From NCBI RefSeq assembly GCF_933775445.1, contig NC_065877.1, forward strand, positions 6,510,001-6,574,000: DNA of 64,000 nt. Reading direction: 5' to 3'. This document shows positions 1 to 10,256 of this stretch, in pieces; position 1 is the stretch's first letter; each line of letters starts with the position of its first letter. Under the pieces are notes generated by a model. It did no database searches. It worked only from the letters and a program-made list of their open reading frames with translations, and had not been told where the DNA came from. Origin of the DNA: Argentina anserina (lineage: Eukaryota > Streptophyta > Magnoliopsida > Rosales > Rosaceae). The translations under genes were made by a program, and so were the position numbers.

Positions 1-99
1 AAAAGAGTGCAAGCGCGCCCAAGTTCCTTTGATACAGTTTTACACTTTTACCTATTCGGCTTAATTTTGCTCCGGATTCGCTTAAACCGGGTCAGGATA

Positions 100-142
100 G
101 GCCCAAACATACTAGGGTTTGTCCAATGACACTCCTATATAT
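100..142 (+). promoter_or_regulatory. Site II / telo-box / TATA promoter of a snoRNA host transcript
   Basis: GGCCCA (site II core) at 100-105, TAGGGTTT (telo-box) at 113-120 and TATATAT at 136-142 lie in the order and spacing typical of plant ribosomal-protein and snoRNA gene promoters. A pyrimidine-rich stretch (about 160-210) follows and could be the transcript start. The three snoRNA candidates downstream support the reading. The motifs are seen directly; the promoter role is inferred. Confidence 0.6.
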
Positions 143-298
143 GTACGAAAACCTTCTGCCGACCCATACTTGAACCGCCAACACCCGCCTCTCTCTCTAT
201 TCATCCCCTTTGCGATCTGTATGATTCTCAGTTAGTTTTTTCTGTTTGATACATGTTAAGTGTTTTGATTTCGATGTTATGTAGAATGATTTTCAATT

Positions 299-387
299 AG
301 CATCGGTGATGATTTTCATTAATTTCGTTATCCTTGCACTATGATTCACCGTGAAGAAAACTATGGGGAATTTGAATCTGAGATGCT
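299..387 (+). ncRNA. C/D-box snoRNA candidate 1
   Basis: C box GTGATGA at 306-312 and D box CTGA at 378-381 are enclosed by a perfect 6-bp terminal stem, AGCATC (299-304) with GATGCT (382-387), giving 89 nt. C/D snoRNAs direct 2'-O-methylation of rRNA or snRNA through a guide just upstream of the D or D' box. The 12 nt before the D box can pair, with two G:U pairs, with my recollection of an 18S rRNA segment (ATTCAAATTTCT). That target is from memory and not verified. No clear internal C'/D' pair was assigned. Confidence 0.65.
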
Positions 388-446
388 CTCTCACTCTTAT
401 TCATTTCATATGTTTGTTTGGTCTAGTACTCTAGTATGTTTATTTA

Positions 447-539
447 TAGATCGATGATGTTTATTAATCTGCGTTATCTATCTGCAACTACCCAGGATTC
501 GTTCCGGAACTGAAGATAATATCTTGTTTCTGAGATCTA
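447..539 (+). ncRNA. C/D-box snoRNA candidate 2
   Basis: C-like box ATGATGT (454-460, one mismatch to RUGAUGA) and D box CTGA (530-533) are enclosed by a perfect 6-bp terminal stem, TAGATC (447-452) with GATCTA (534-539), giving 93 nt. A further CTGA at 510-513 can serve as D' box. It lies only 17 nt from the D box, which is tight. No target was recognised. It lies 60 nt after candidate 1 on the same strand, as expected for a cluster. Confidence 0.6.
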
Positions 540-1028
540 GCTGCTTTTTCTAATCAAGTCTTGTTAATAACTCTATCTGCGTTGTTGAGTAATATTTGTG
601 TTTGGTTTCCCTTTATGTTTTGATTGCTGCTTTTGAGACTTCAGAGGTAGTTGATTGTATCTAGATACGTAGGTTGCTAAATGGCCTATACAAAGGGTAA
701 AAGCTTGTTGGGAGAAGCTGACTAATTTGTAATAGTAGTTGGGGTACCGACATTACACTAGAATGCAGCATTTGGGTGTTAGGGCTGATGAACTCTGAGT
801 TGTATGATTGGTCATGGGCGTCGAATATACTGATTACCATCGCTCTGTTTAGTGGGCGCTGTGTATGAGCCGACGCCATAGTTACTCTGTCTCTGCAAAT
901 TTTAGAGGGCCTTCCTTTGTGGTCTGATCTCATGCTGATTCAGATACATTTCATGTTTTTTTTTTAATGTATTTGTCTTGATTTTGTCTGGGTTCAGTTT
1001 GTTTTTTTTTATTATAATTGATTGGAAA

Positions 1029-1130
1029 GATGGAAGTGATGACTTTTTCCCCAGATGATCGAAGCTGAAATAACTGTGCTATTACATCTCTGTTATACAG
1101 AGATACCAAGCCAGGTGTTTCTGATCCATC
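1029..1130 (+). ncRNA. C/D-box snoRNA candidate 3
   Basis: C box GTGATGA (1036-1042) and D box CTGA (1121-1124) are enclosed by a perfect 6-bp terminal stem, GATGGA (1029-1034) with TCCATC (1125-1130), giving 102 nt. An internal CTGA at 1065-1068 is a good D' box. The box and stem geometry matches the other two candidates. No methylation target was recognised by eye. Confidence 0.65.
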
Positions 1131-1795
1131 TTTCATCAGTTGTGTTTTTTTTGGGGGTTTTATTTAAGTTGATCGATGATGATAAATCTAAGGCTTGTTT
1201 CTCAAGAACATTCGCAGTTGCCGCCTGAGAGCTTTCGCCTTCGCCAGGCTTGAGAGCTAATGCTGCTTTTACCTTCCTTGGATGTCTGAGATTATAAATT
1301 TTAATCTTTCATGTCCTTTTGAACTGTGATACTGTTTTTCTTGTGAGTTGCTTTTTTCAGTAAAAAGGATTCAGACATTAATGATGTGGAGATGGGAAGC
1401 ACTGGACTACCGGAAGTTATTCGAATTTATGTCGTTCATGTACTCTGCGCTTCTGTGTTGTAATCAATCAAATATGTAATTGAAATTTATCTGGTTTTCC
1501 GTTGTTATTTTTATTTATATTTTCCAAGTTAGGGTACTCTTCTGCTGCCTTTTGGATACTGGTCCATTTGAATTCTTAATGACGCCATTTGATTATTTGG
1601 GGTGTGGTTGGTTCACATTTCTGGTGCTAAATGGGCATTAGTCTGACCGAAGCACATTTTCGGTCCAGGAATAATGTTGGGGTATGAAATTGGTTTGCGT
1701 ACGAGTGTGGCCTTTGTTCTTGGTAACATGTGCTAGTAAATTCGACATGATTTCTAGAAATATATGTATACTGGAAGAAGCCTATCCTATGAACA

Positions 1796-2023
1796 TTCTT
1801 TATCCATCATTGATAGATTGAATTCTTTCTTTCAGACTCATAGGAGTGATATGAATACTCCGGCGTAATGTGATATAATTTCTTGTCTATCCTTATTCTT
1901 CTGTAATGTGATATAATTTCTTTATCCATCATTGATAGATTGAATTCTTTCTTTCAGACTCATAGGAGTGATATGAATACTCCGGCGTAATGTGATATAA
2001 TTTCTTGTCTATCCTTATTCTTC
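1796..2023 (+). repeat. Two-copy tandem duplication, 122-bp period
   Basis: The segment beginning TATCCATCATTGATAG at 1801 recurs at 1923 with near identity over about 100 bp. Each copy contains a short hairpin (GGAGT...ACTCC). The duplication lies between the snoRNA host and the tubulin promoter. No coding content is seen. Confidence 0.85.
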
Positions 2024-2257
2024 AGTACGATGTCCGGCTTTGTCTGCTCACATATCAAATGACCTGAGTTGTTCTTATCCTCCCAACGAGAAGAGGGGTT
2101 TTCCTCTTAAATCTTGTTTTTGCTGGACCCTCAATTTTTTTTTTCCCGAACGACCAGAGTCTGTTGATTCTTTTATTGAGTATAATTAAATATCGTCGCT
2201 CAAAATATATGGTTCAACTTTTTTGCCTTGATACGCAATTTTCATGGTAAGGGGTCC

Positions 2258-2275
2258 TTCAGCACTATATAGGTC
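2258..2275 (+). promoter_or_regulatory. TATA box of the beta-tubulin gene
   Basis: A CTATATAGG motif lies about 385 bp before the tubulin start codon. It is followed by a long C/T-rich leader (about 2380-2650) that is probably the 5' UTR. The motif is seen; its assignment as core promoter is inferred from position. Confidence 0.5.
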
Positions 2276-2652
2276 CCTTTGATAAGACCTCACTTAAATT
2301 TACCAATCAATAATTCACCACTACTGAAAAAATCGAATTTTTCATTTCTTTTTGGCTCCACCAAAACTCCACCTCAAGAATTAAAAACCCCCATCTGTCT
2401 GACCGTCTCATTCCCCCAAAATTCAAAAAAGCCAAAATTTCCTCCCCACATCCAGCCTGGTAATTCAAATTTCAAATTTCAAAACCCCCAAATCTCAGCC
2501 GTCCATTCCCAATCCCACAACTCCTTTCCCGCTCCAATCGTCTCTATTCTTTTATAACCCCCCAAACCCGTCCCCACCTCCCTCCTCTCATTTCACTCCC
2601 CACTTTCCTCCCAAAACCCTAACCCTTTCTCCGATTCCCATCTCCGCCCAAG

Positions 2653-4470
2653 ATGCGTGAGATTCTTCACATCCAGGGTGGCCAGTGCGGCAACCAGATC
2701 GGAGCCAAGTTCTGGGAGGTCGTCTGCGCCGAGCACGGCATCGACGCCACCGGAAGGTACGAAGGCGACTCCGCGCTTCAGCTCGAGAGAATCAATGTCT
2801 ACTACAACGAAGCCAGCTGCGGCCGGTTCGTCCCCAGAGCCGTACTCATGGATCTCGAGCCTGGCACCATGGACAGCCTCAGATCTGGTCCCTACGGCCA
2901 GATCTTCCGGCCTGACAACTTCGTCTTCGGTCAGTCCGGCGCCGGGAACAACTGGGCTAAGGGTCACTACACTGAAGGGGCTGAGTTGATCGACTCGGTT
3001 CTCGATGTGGTTCGCAAGGAGGCCGAGAATTGTGACTGCCTGCAAGGTATTCGACGAAATGCCTGGCTGGGATTTTTCGATGTTTTTGGTTGTTTTCGTG
3101 TTTTGATTGTTGTGCTTATGGTGTTGTTTTGGATCGATTTTTTTCTAGGGTTTCAGTTGTGTCACTCGCTTGGAGGAGGTACTGGATCCGGAATGGGGAC
3201 GCTGTTGATTTCGAAGATCAGGGAGGAGTATCCGGATAGGATGATGCTCACTTTCTCTGTGTTCCCTTCGCCGAAGGTGTCTGATACGGTGGTGGAGCCT
3301 TACAATGCTACGTTGTCGGTGCACCAGCTTGTTGAGAATGCCGATGAGTGCATGGTTCTTGATAATGAAGCTCTCTATGACATTTGCTTCCGCACACTCA
3401 AGCTCAGTACTCCAAGTTGTAAGTTCCCCTTCAGATTCTAGTTACCTTAACTGAGATTAGGACACTTGTTAATGTTGATAAAAGTTGTGAAAGATTCTGA
3501 TGATGTTTGTGTTGTCGTAAACTGTTATATACATCGATTAATAATTGGAATTCTGATGTATGTGTATGTTTGTAAGGCTTTTAAATTGATGTTAGTATCT
3601 TGAGCTGTTGGCAAATGGTGAGATTGGTTGATTAACAAATTGGTTTGAAATATGGTTATGGTGGTACAAATTGTGATATTCTTTGATAATTGGCATGGTG
3701 CTTCGTATATATGTTTATGTTTTCACATAGGTTTTGATGTCTTTATAATTATGGATTGGTGTTCTGATTATTGTTTGTGTTTGTGTACAGTTGGGGATTT
3801 GAACCACTTGATTTCTGCTACTATGTCTGGTGTCACCTGCTGTTTGAGGTTCCCTGGGCAACTCAACTCTGACCTCAGGAAGCTGGCTGTCAATCTTATC
3901 CCATTCCCCCGTCTCCACTTTTTCATGGTCGGTTTTGCTCCTTTGACCTCTCGCGGTTCGCAGATGTACAGAGCTTTGACTGTGCCCGAACTCACCCAGC
4001 AAATGTGGGATTCTAAGAACATGATGTGTGCTGCTGACCCACGCCATGGTCGCTATCTCACTGCCTCAGCCATGTTCAGGGGAAAGATGAGCACGAAGGA
4101 AGTTGATGATCAAATGAGCAATGTTCAGAACAAGAACTCTTCATACTTTGTGGAGTGGATTCCCCACAATGTCAAGTCCACCGTTTGTGATATCCCACCT
4201 ACAGGCTTGAAGATGGCTTCAACCTTCATTGGTAACTCAACTTCTATTCAGGAGATGTTCCGTCGTGTGAGTGAGCAGTTCACTGCTATGTTCAGGAGGA
4301 AGGCTTTCTTGCATTGGTACACTGGTGAAGGCATGGATGAGATGGAGTTCACAGAAGCTGAAAGCAACATGAATGATCTGGTTTCAGAGTATCAGCAGTA
4401 TCAGGATGCAACAGCGGAGGAGGATGACTACTATGAAGAGGAAGAGGAAGAAGAAGCTCAGGAAATGTGA
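2653..4470 (+). CDS. TUBB: Beta-tubulin, three exons
   Basis: Exons 2653-3046, 3149-3418 and 3791-4470 join through GT-AG introns to 447 residues, the usual plant beta-tubulin length. The introns fall after codons 131 and 221, the positions I know for plant beta-tubulins. The protein begins with MREI, the tetrapeptide used in tubulin mRNA autoregulation. It carries the tubulin GTP-binding signature GGGTGSGMG early in exon 2, and the GTPase-activating and taxane-pocket regions in exon 3. It ends in a glutamate-rich tail ([15 protein letters not shown]) that is the site of MAP binding and modification. Beta-tubulin pairs with alpha-tubulin to build microtubules. The long C/T-rich leader and TATA box lie upstream. 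Minor oddities are Met instead of Gln in GSQMYRAL and His in WIPHNVK, both tolerable. Confidence 0.97.
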
Positions 4471-5589
4471 ACTGATGTGCATTCTGATGTTTGAATTGAT
4501 GCCGCAACTTCCTGTTGTTCGTCTTTGGCAATGATGCTAGGGGTTCCCAGTACTAGTTAATATTAAAAACTGAAGTTCGTTTATGCATTTCTTTCTTAGT
4601 TATGTGCTTTGGTAAACTCAGATCTGTTATATGGGTATATTAATCGCTTCAAGTAGTATTATGGTTTTGTGGATGAATCATCAAAATCTTCTGGTCTTAT
4701 CATCCTCTGCCCTTTGTTAGAATATACTTTTGCACTGTTTGCAGGTTGCATAGGTTTTAACAACATTTTGAACCCATCTAGGACTACGCTGCAAATCACA
4801 TTATACAGAGAATGGCTTATCAGTGGTTTGTTTGCCAATGGTTCATTAATTGGTTGTTTATTATGCATAATGAGTTACTTGAATGAAATTGTTAAGAAAT
4901 TCTGTTGATACGCAGATATACAGTTCTTGTGTTTTTGATACTCGTTTGAGCAAGAAAGTGCTGTATCTAGCTAAAGGAGTTGAGCATAGGCACATATATC
5001 TCAGTTACTGGCAACTTAATCCAGCTATCCCAAAGTCCTTGTTTGGAGATTTTACGAAGCTGAAGGAGAATGCTGAGAAAGCCTCAGGAACCCTAAAGAT
5101 GCAAAAAGACTTGGAGAAAGTGGAACACTCGACATAGAGAAAGTGGTAATCTTCTTGCATATAAGACCAACGACTAAGAGACTGATTAGAACATGAATCT
5201 CCAGTCTTTGTAGCTTGTATCATAAACTAGCAAACCAAATAAAAGGGACTTCGCTGGAAACATGATAGCTCCAAACAGAGTAATCTTTTCACCAGAAAAT
5301 GGAGAAATTGATTTCAAACAAGAGCTCGCAAACAACTTAAGCAGTTACCAGCACACCATGATGACTTATTTAATAGAACAGTGGGGTTTCAACCATGAAT
5401 TTTTGCTCAGTTCAAAGTGGAATCCCACTGCTCTAACATTAGAAAAACTATGCACCAGACCTACTCCATTTTGACAACCCACTACCATGTTACTACAACT
5501 ACAAGTAATAACACAAGAAAACCTGAAAAATACATAGCAAAACAAAGGGGGAAAAAATTACTGATTTACAACACAACATTATGAAGCTT
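4471..5589. other. Tubulin 3' UTR and unassigned intergenic sequence
   Basis: The first ~100 bp is probably the tubulin 3' UTR. Beyond it, two short open frames on the + strand (4669-4908 and 4883-5137) resemble no family I recognise. The second (84 residues, charged, ending KDLEKVEHST) could be an old exon fragment. The rest is AT-rich and without clear features. The 3' UTR of the lectin gene on the opposite strand probably ends in the last ~100 bp. Confidence 0.4.
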
Positions 5590-6642
5590 CTACTGCTTTC
5601 CATCTTCGATGGATTTATCTACGACTACCTTCATCTTCTTGTACTCGAACTCTTTAGGCTGCATCCCATACTCTTCTGGCACTACCGGACGCCTATTACC
5701 AAAGATTCTCCACAAATGCAACACAATGTATGATGCCAATGCTCCACAAGCAACACCGAGGACCATTGCAGCAAAAGCCCTCAACACACAATCCTTTCTC
5801 TTCTCAACTGTCACCGGTTTCGAGCTCTTTGAATTGGTCTTGGGATCTAGCGGCTGTGAATGCATCCAATCCGGCACATGTCTCTGCTCAAAGCTCCATG
5901 AATATATGGAACAAGCTTGAGACGAATTCCTGTTCAGTGCGCTTAAGCCCACAAACACTTTCTCACTTGCTCCCCACAATCTTGACAAGTCAATTGGGTA
6001 CCACAGCAAAGGATCAGCTGGCCTCAAAACACCCAATTGACTCAATCTCACTTCAATTCTTTTCGAACCGGCTTCATAATCAATCCAAGTATTTGTTCTA
6101 TCACCACTAGTCAGATTCAATTTGATAGCTGAAGCATTGTTAACTCTAGGTGATACAGAACTACCCACATCAATCCCCACCTGGACCTTCCCAACCAAGT
6201 AATCATACTTCAACTTAACTGCGACCACTTTCAGTTTACTCTTTCCCAATCCCATATCAAGCCCAAAGGAGCTATTACCAAACAGGCTAAGATTCAAACC
6301 ACTTGGAACTACAACAAAGGCCAAACCATCCCCACTTTCTTTCGACATAGACAGAATGAAGTGACTGGAAAAAGACACTGATTTATTGGGCTTACCTTCA
6401 CCAAGCTTGAGGGGTTTCTTGTACATGACTCCCCCAGAACTCGAGCTCACTGAACTAGTGAGCTGAACTGCACCATTAACAACCTCGGCATCTCCATAAA
6501 GAGCAAAACTTGACTCAAAGCTTGGATCTTTACCAAACTCAGTGAACGAAAACGAGGAATTTTGGTCTGCAGCTGAGGCTGTGAGGATGAGAGTGAGAAG
6601 AGCAAAGGCAGCTAAGTGGGTGGAAATGGATAATGAGACCAT
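5590..6642 (-). CDS. Legume-lectin-domain membrane protein without kinase
   Basis: A single uninterrupted frame of 350 residues. Residues 1-25 form a signal peptide ending in ASAADQ. Residues ~28-260 form a legume (L-type) lectin beta-sandwich, recognisable from FSFTEFGKD, the GVMYKKPLKL strand, DGLAFVVVPSG and IDYEAGSKRIEVRLS. Several NxS/T sites are present. A transmembrane helix at ~288-312 (FAAMVLGVACGALASYIVLH) is followed by a ~38-residue basic tail. L-type lectin receptor kinases have the same extracellular and membrane parts, but here no kinase follows: translation stops soon after the helix. Kinase-less members of this family exist in plants and may act as co-receptors or sugar-binding surface proteins. 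The classical metal/sugar residues are not clearly kept, so carbohydrate binding is uncertain. It is convergent with the tubulin gene. Confidence 0.85.
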   Translation of the reverse strand: MVSLSISTHLAAFALLTLILTASAADQNSSFSFTEFGKDPSFESSFALYGDAEVVNGAVQLTSSVSSSSGGVMYKKPLKLGEGKPNKSVSFSSHFILSMSKESGDGLAFVVVPSGLNLSLFGNSSFGLDMGLGKSKLKVVAVKLKYDYLVGKVQVGIDVGSSVSPRVNNASAIKLNLTSGDRTNTWIDYEAGSKRIEVRLSQLGVLRPADPLLWYPIDLSRLWGASEKVFVGLSALNRNSSQACSIYSWSFEQRHVPDWMHSQPLDPKTNSKSSKPVTVEKRKDCVLRAFAAMVLGVACGALASYIVLHLWRIFGNRRPVVPEEYGMQPKEFEYKKMKVVVDKSIEDGKQ

Positions 6643-8958
6643 GGCTGAGATGGGTTTGAGCTGAATCTGGGGGTTTTGGGTGTTCTAGGAGTTGTGGGAG
6701 AGAGGCAATGGCATCTGAAGGGTGAGATATTTCTAGGGTTTGAAGGTAGAAAGCAGAGAGGAGGAGGAAAGTAAAGAATAAAGGGGAGGAGTTGAGTTGG
6801 AGGTTGTGAAAATTAAATAGAGGTTTACTCGTTTCTGCAAAAACTCTGATCACTTTGTTTCAGTGGTTGCTGACTGGGGGAATTAATAAACCACTTTTGC
6901 ATTTTGGTCACTTCTTCTTTTGTTTACTTTTCCTGAATTTAACCTCAGTTACCTCAACTTTTGTGAAAGAATGATACTTGCCGACTAACGCCTTATGATG
7001 GATATTACTCTCTAATCCGCTGTAACACCAAATATGAGTTGATGTTAGTACAACTTAAGTATAATGTTGGTTATCTTACCTCTTAAGTTGTACTAAATTT
7101 AATGCCAATTAGTCGTCCTAGGAGGTCTAACTACCTTACGGGGATAGTAAGATTCTTTATTCGACAATGAGCATCCACCTTTCGTCTGTAACTACCTTTA
7201 TGAATTGTTTAGTTGGCTATGAAGAAATATGTACAATGATTTTCAGGTTATTGCTCGTCTGTTCCGAATATGTTGAAAGGTAGAGAAATTTCTCTACAAT
7301 GAGAATATTTTTAAAGGTACTTTTAACTTAAACGAGTTCCAATTGTTGTTATATGTCTAATAAGAATTATGAAGTTGTCACAAATCATATCATCTTTTCA
7401 CTTTGCAAATTTGTCTTGCATCAATACACTTCATTCTGCTCCATCTAATTGTGTACAAGTTAGAGAATAATCAATTAATAATTAATCACAAATCTTCAGA
7501 TTCTTCACTACTGACAACAAGATAAATAGGAGGAACAAGTAGATTAGCTCACAAGTCACAAAAAAGGGGAACAAAACAACTGTGGAATTAAGGAACAAGA
7601 CACAACTCTCAAGTCTAAAGGGTTTGCAATTGTGAATAGAGCAAAGATAATAAGCTTTATTACCCAGGACAGCTGGGTATACTCAGTTTAATATTGCAAG
7701 AGAATCCCACTACCTCTCTTTCAATTTTCCATTTTTGTCTGGACATGATAAAGCTCTTGTGGCCTTGTGGGAGAAGAAGAACAGGAGGAGGACCATTGCC
7801 AATGTCTAGTGTTGATAAACACCAAACAGAGTGGGTTTTGTGCATCGTGTCTACTTTACCAAAGTTTTTCCCAGTAAAAAAAAAAAACCAACTAGTGTGC
7901 GCGTGCCTTTTGCGTTTTGTATTCGCTCTTGGACAAAACAAAAGGATGCTGCTGCTGCATGGGTTAAACCCTTCACATATTACCATTCACCAATTTCTTA
8001 TTCATAAATAAACTGGCTGAAAAACAAGAAAACGGGTAATGAACCTTCTTCAATTTGTCCATAGTGTTCATTCCAGGTTTTGTATCACGGTTTGTATATG
8101 TGTTTTCTTTGGGCAGAAGGAAGACAAACAGAAACTACTGGCTGGAGCTGGTAAAATCCAGGAACTGGTGAAATTTGAAGGGTCTTTATGATGAACTCAT
8201 GAAAGGAATGGTAGGTTTCTTAAGTCTTGTTTTTGGTCCTTGATTGCAATATGGCATATGATGTGTGTACTTTGTTGGTAGGGTATGCATTTACCATATG
8301 GTTTAATGGTGCTGAGTTTCAAGCAGGTTTGCAGTTGTATTGATAACGATCATTATAGGATTGGTTAAATGAAAGCAGCATTTTCAAGTTTTGCATTCCA
8401 GACATTTCTGGGTCAAGTCAGGGTCTGTGTGACCTGTACTTGTTCTATTCAATTCAATGGTCTGCTCTCATTTACTCTCCAATGCTATAATTCGTGATCT
8501 TGGTACCTTATCATGGTACATTATTTTATAATTCCTTGATCTAGAACCACATAAAATGCAAAGCACTAAAAGTGAGACAAGGAGGTGAAAAGAAGTAAAT
8601 ACAAGAAAATGAAAGTTCACAGCTTTGCTTTAGGTTTTTTTTAGGGACAGAACTTATTTGGTCCCCCTTTGCAAATTTGCATTGTGCCATCTTTGATCAA
8701 GACAAATTTGGCAAGTTATCGTGATAGCTGAAAAACCTAAAAATATTGCATCATACTCAATCAAAAATTAGAGGTTTGGCCCAATTCAATAGAGGTATTC
8801 ATATTTCTAATGATATCATAAGTATTTTGAATCTCATCACGATATTAAATGGTCATACACTACATCTATATCCAACATTTATTAGAACAATATATCGTAT
8901 TTCTATATTTTAATTTTCTCCGGTATCTTAAAGAAATTATCATGTATCACAATAGAGT
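6643..8958. other. Intergenic region without recognisable gene
   Basis: The lectin gene's 5' leader and promoter probably occupy the first few hundred bases. A 15-bp inverted repeat lies at 7045-7059/7082-7096. A pair of overlapping ~105-codon frames on opposite strands at 7660-8011 shows no family resemblance. Around 8117-8190 is a purine-rich, exon-like stretch that I cannot assign. The rest is AT-rich. Confidence 0.5.
7045..7096. repeat. Perfect 15-bp inverted repeat
   Basis: TTAGTACAACTTAAG (7045-7059) is mirrored exactly by CTTAAGTTGTACTAA (7082-7096) across a 22-nt loop. It could be the ends of a tiny fold-back element or a transcript hairpin. It is too short and isolated to call a microRNA. 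Confidence 0.8.
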
Positions 8959-9107
8959 AATGATAAATTGATTTTGAAATGAGTTTGATTCTGTTCTATT
9001 CATGTTTAGACCAATGATAAATTGATTTTGCAATGAGTTTGATTCTGTTCTATTCATGTTGAGACCAATGATAAGTTGATTTTAACATGAGTTTGATTCT
9101 GTTCTTT
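8959..9107 (+). repeat. Three-copy tandem repeat, 54-bp period
   Basis: AATGATAAATTGATTTTG recurs at 8959, 9013 and 9067, each time followed by GAGTTTGATTCTGTTCT. The first two copies are nearly identical and the third is more diverged and cut short. No coding content. Confidence 0.9.
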
Positions 9108-9511
9108 CGCAATTTTTGCAGTCTTGTTGCACTTAAATTCATACAGTTGCTTAGTGCTAATACAACACATGCATGCCCTTATACTTGATTATCACAAATT
9201 AGATAAAAGGATTTTCTCGTGTCCATCACATTTTAAGTATGAAATTTATGACAGAGTATAGGAATCAAACCAATGACTAAAACCAAATATTTACACATAT
9301 GATGGACGTAGCAAAATTTTGAAACCATGCGTTATGTGATACATTTGCCCTCTAGAAATAGATGCTCACAGCTAGTCATGTCATTCTGGCTCCATATTAG
9401 AATTTGAGACTAAAAGGATACTAATAACTCGATCGAGTGCAAAAGCCAACAGATATCTTTTGTTGTATCTGTTGGAACATTTAATGGTTTCTTGCTTGTA
9501 AGTTTTTTTCA

Positions 9512-9852
9512 GGCAAAATTGTTAAAATATATCTCAAATTTGGTTAAAATTATCAATTTGCATTCCGAACTTATATTTGAGTCAATTTACCTCATAAACT
9601 TGGTACAAATTGCCGATTTGCGCCCAATTTGTTTTTTTACTGTTTATATCCAATTTTGCGTCACATGTTATACACATGAGGGGTAATATTGTCATTTTCT
9701 ATTTATATTTTTCATAAAAAATAAATAAAAATATTCTTTAAAAGGAGGATTATTCTTTTTAATCAAATTATTTATTTATATTTTTTTTCTACATACTTAA
9801 CCCTACTTCGAATTATATATTCATCATACCCATTTATTCAAATATAGTGTGT

Positions 9853-9890
<38 letters not shown>

Positions 9891-10256
9891 GCACACATTT
9901 ATTTTAATTTTCTATGTATTTATTTATATTTTTTCTAATATATTTCAAGATACCATATCACGTCAAATAATCAATATATAAATCAATAATGTTTCAAAAA
10001 AATAAAAAAATTGTAGCAAGCGCTTAAGTAATTTTATTAATTTATTTCATTATTAAATATGAATAAATATATATGAAAATAATGTCCCTCAAATATATGA
10101 CATGTAACTTAAAATGATGTAAAATATTAAATTTAACATATGAGTTGCAAATTGACAATTTTTACCAAGTTTAGGAGGGAAATTGAGTCAAATGTAAGTT
10201 CGGAGTGCAAACTGACAATTATGACCAAGTTTGGGTCGTAAATTGTAATTTTTGCC
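9512..10256 (+). mobile_element. Long-TIR MITE, copy 1
   Basis: A 745-bp AT-rich element whose ends (GGCAAAATTGT... and ...TTTTTGCC) are inverted repeats of about 190 bp, with no coding capacity. It belongs to the same family as the copies at 28373-29107 and 32478-33210. The interior holds a (TA)n run at ~9856-9886. The target duplication is unclear because the flanks are T-runs. The other two copies have 9-bp duplications, pointing to Mutator-like transposase in trans. Confidence 0.85.

Larger units (their letters stand above)
165..1490 (+). ncRNA. Probable non-coding snoRNA host transcript (or polycistronic snoRNA precursor)
   Basis: No convincing coding frame is present here on either strand. 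The stretch starts downstream of the site II/telo-box/TATA promoter and contains three C/D snoRNA candidates on the + strand (299-387, 447-539, 1029-1130). A T-rich tract ending in CAG at 1351-1360 looks like a splice acceptor before a short last exon. The AT-rich tail near 1460-1490 could carry the polyadenylation signal. Plant snoRNAs are often made from such host or polycistronic units. The transcript limits are guesses. The block 540-1028 is unexplained and may hide an H/ACA snoRNA, for which I found no complete two-hairpin structure. Confidence 0.45.

Noticed and set aside
661..933. Minus-strand 90-codon frame
   Set aside because: It runs antisense through the presumed snoRNA host, has no family resemblance, and its composition does not look coding.
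1176..1228. Fourth C/D snoRNA candidate (ATGATGA ... CTGA)
   Set aside because: The boxes are present, but no terminal stem forms beside them and the spacing is short compared with the three accepted candidates.
2593..3045. 150-codon frame opposite tubulin exon 1
   Set aside because: It is a shadow of the GC-rich tubulin exon on the other strand.
7045..7096. microRNA precursor
   Set aside because: The 15-bp arms are too short for a plant microRNA hairpin and no miRNA/miRNA* pair is visible.
9856..9886. (TA)n run as a regulatory feature
   Set aside because: A simple dinucleotide repeat inside a MITE.
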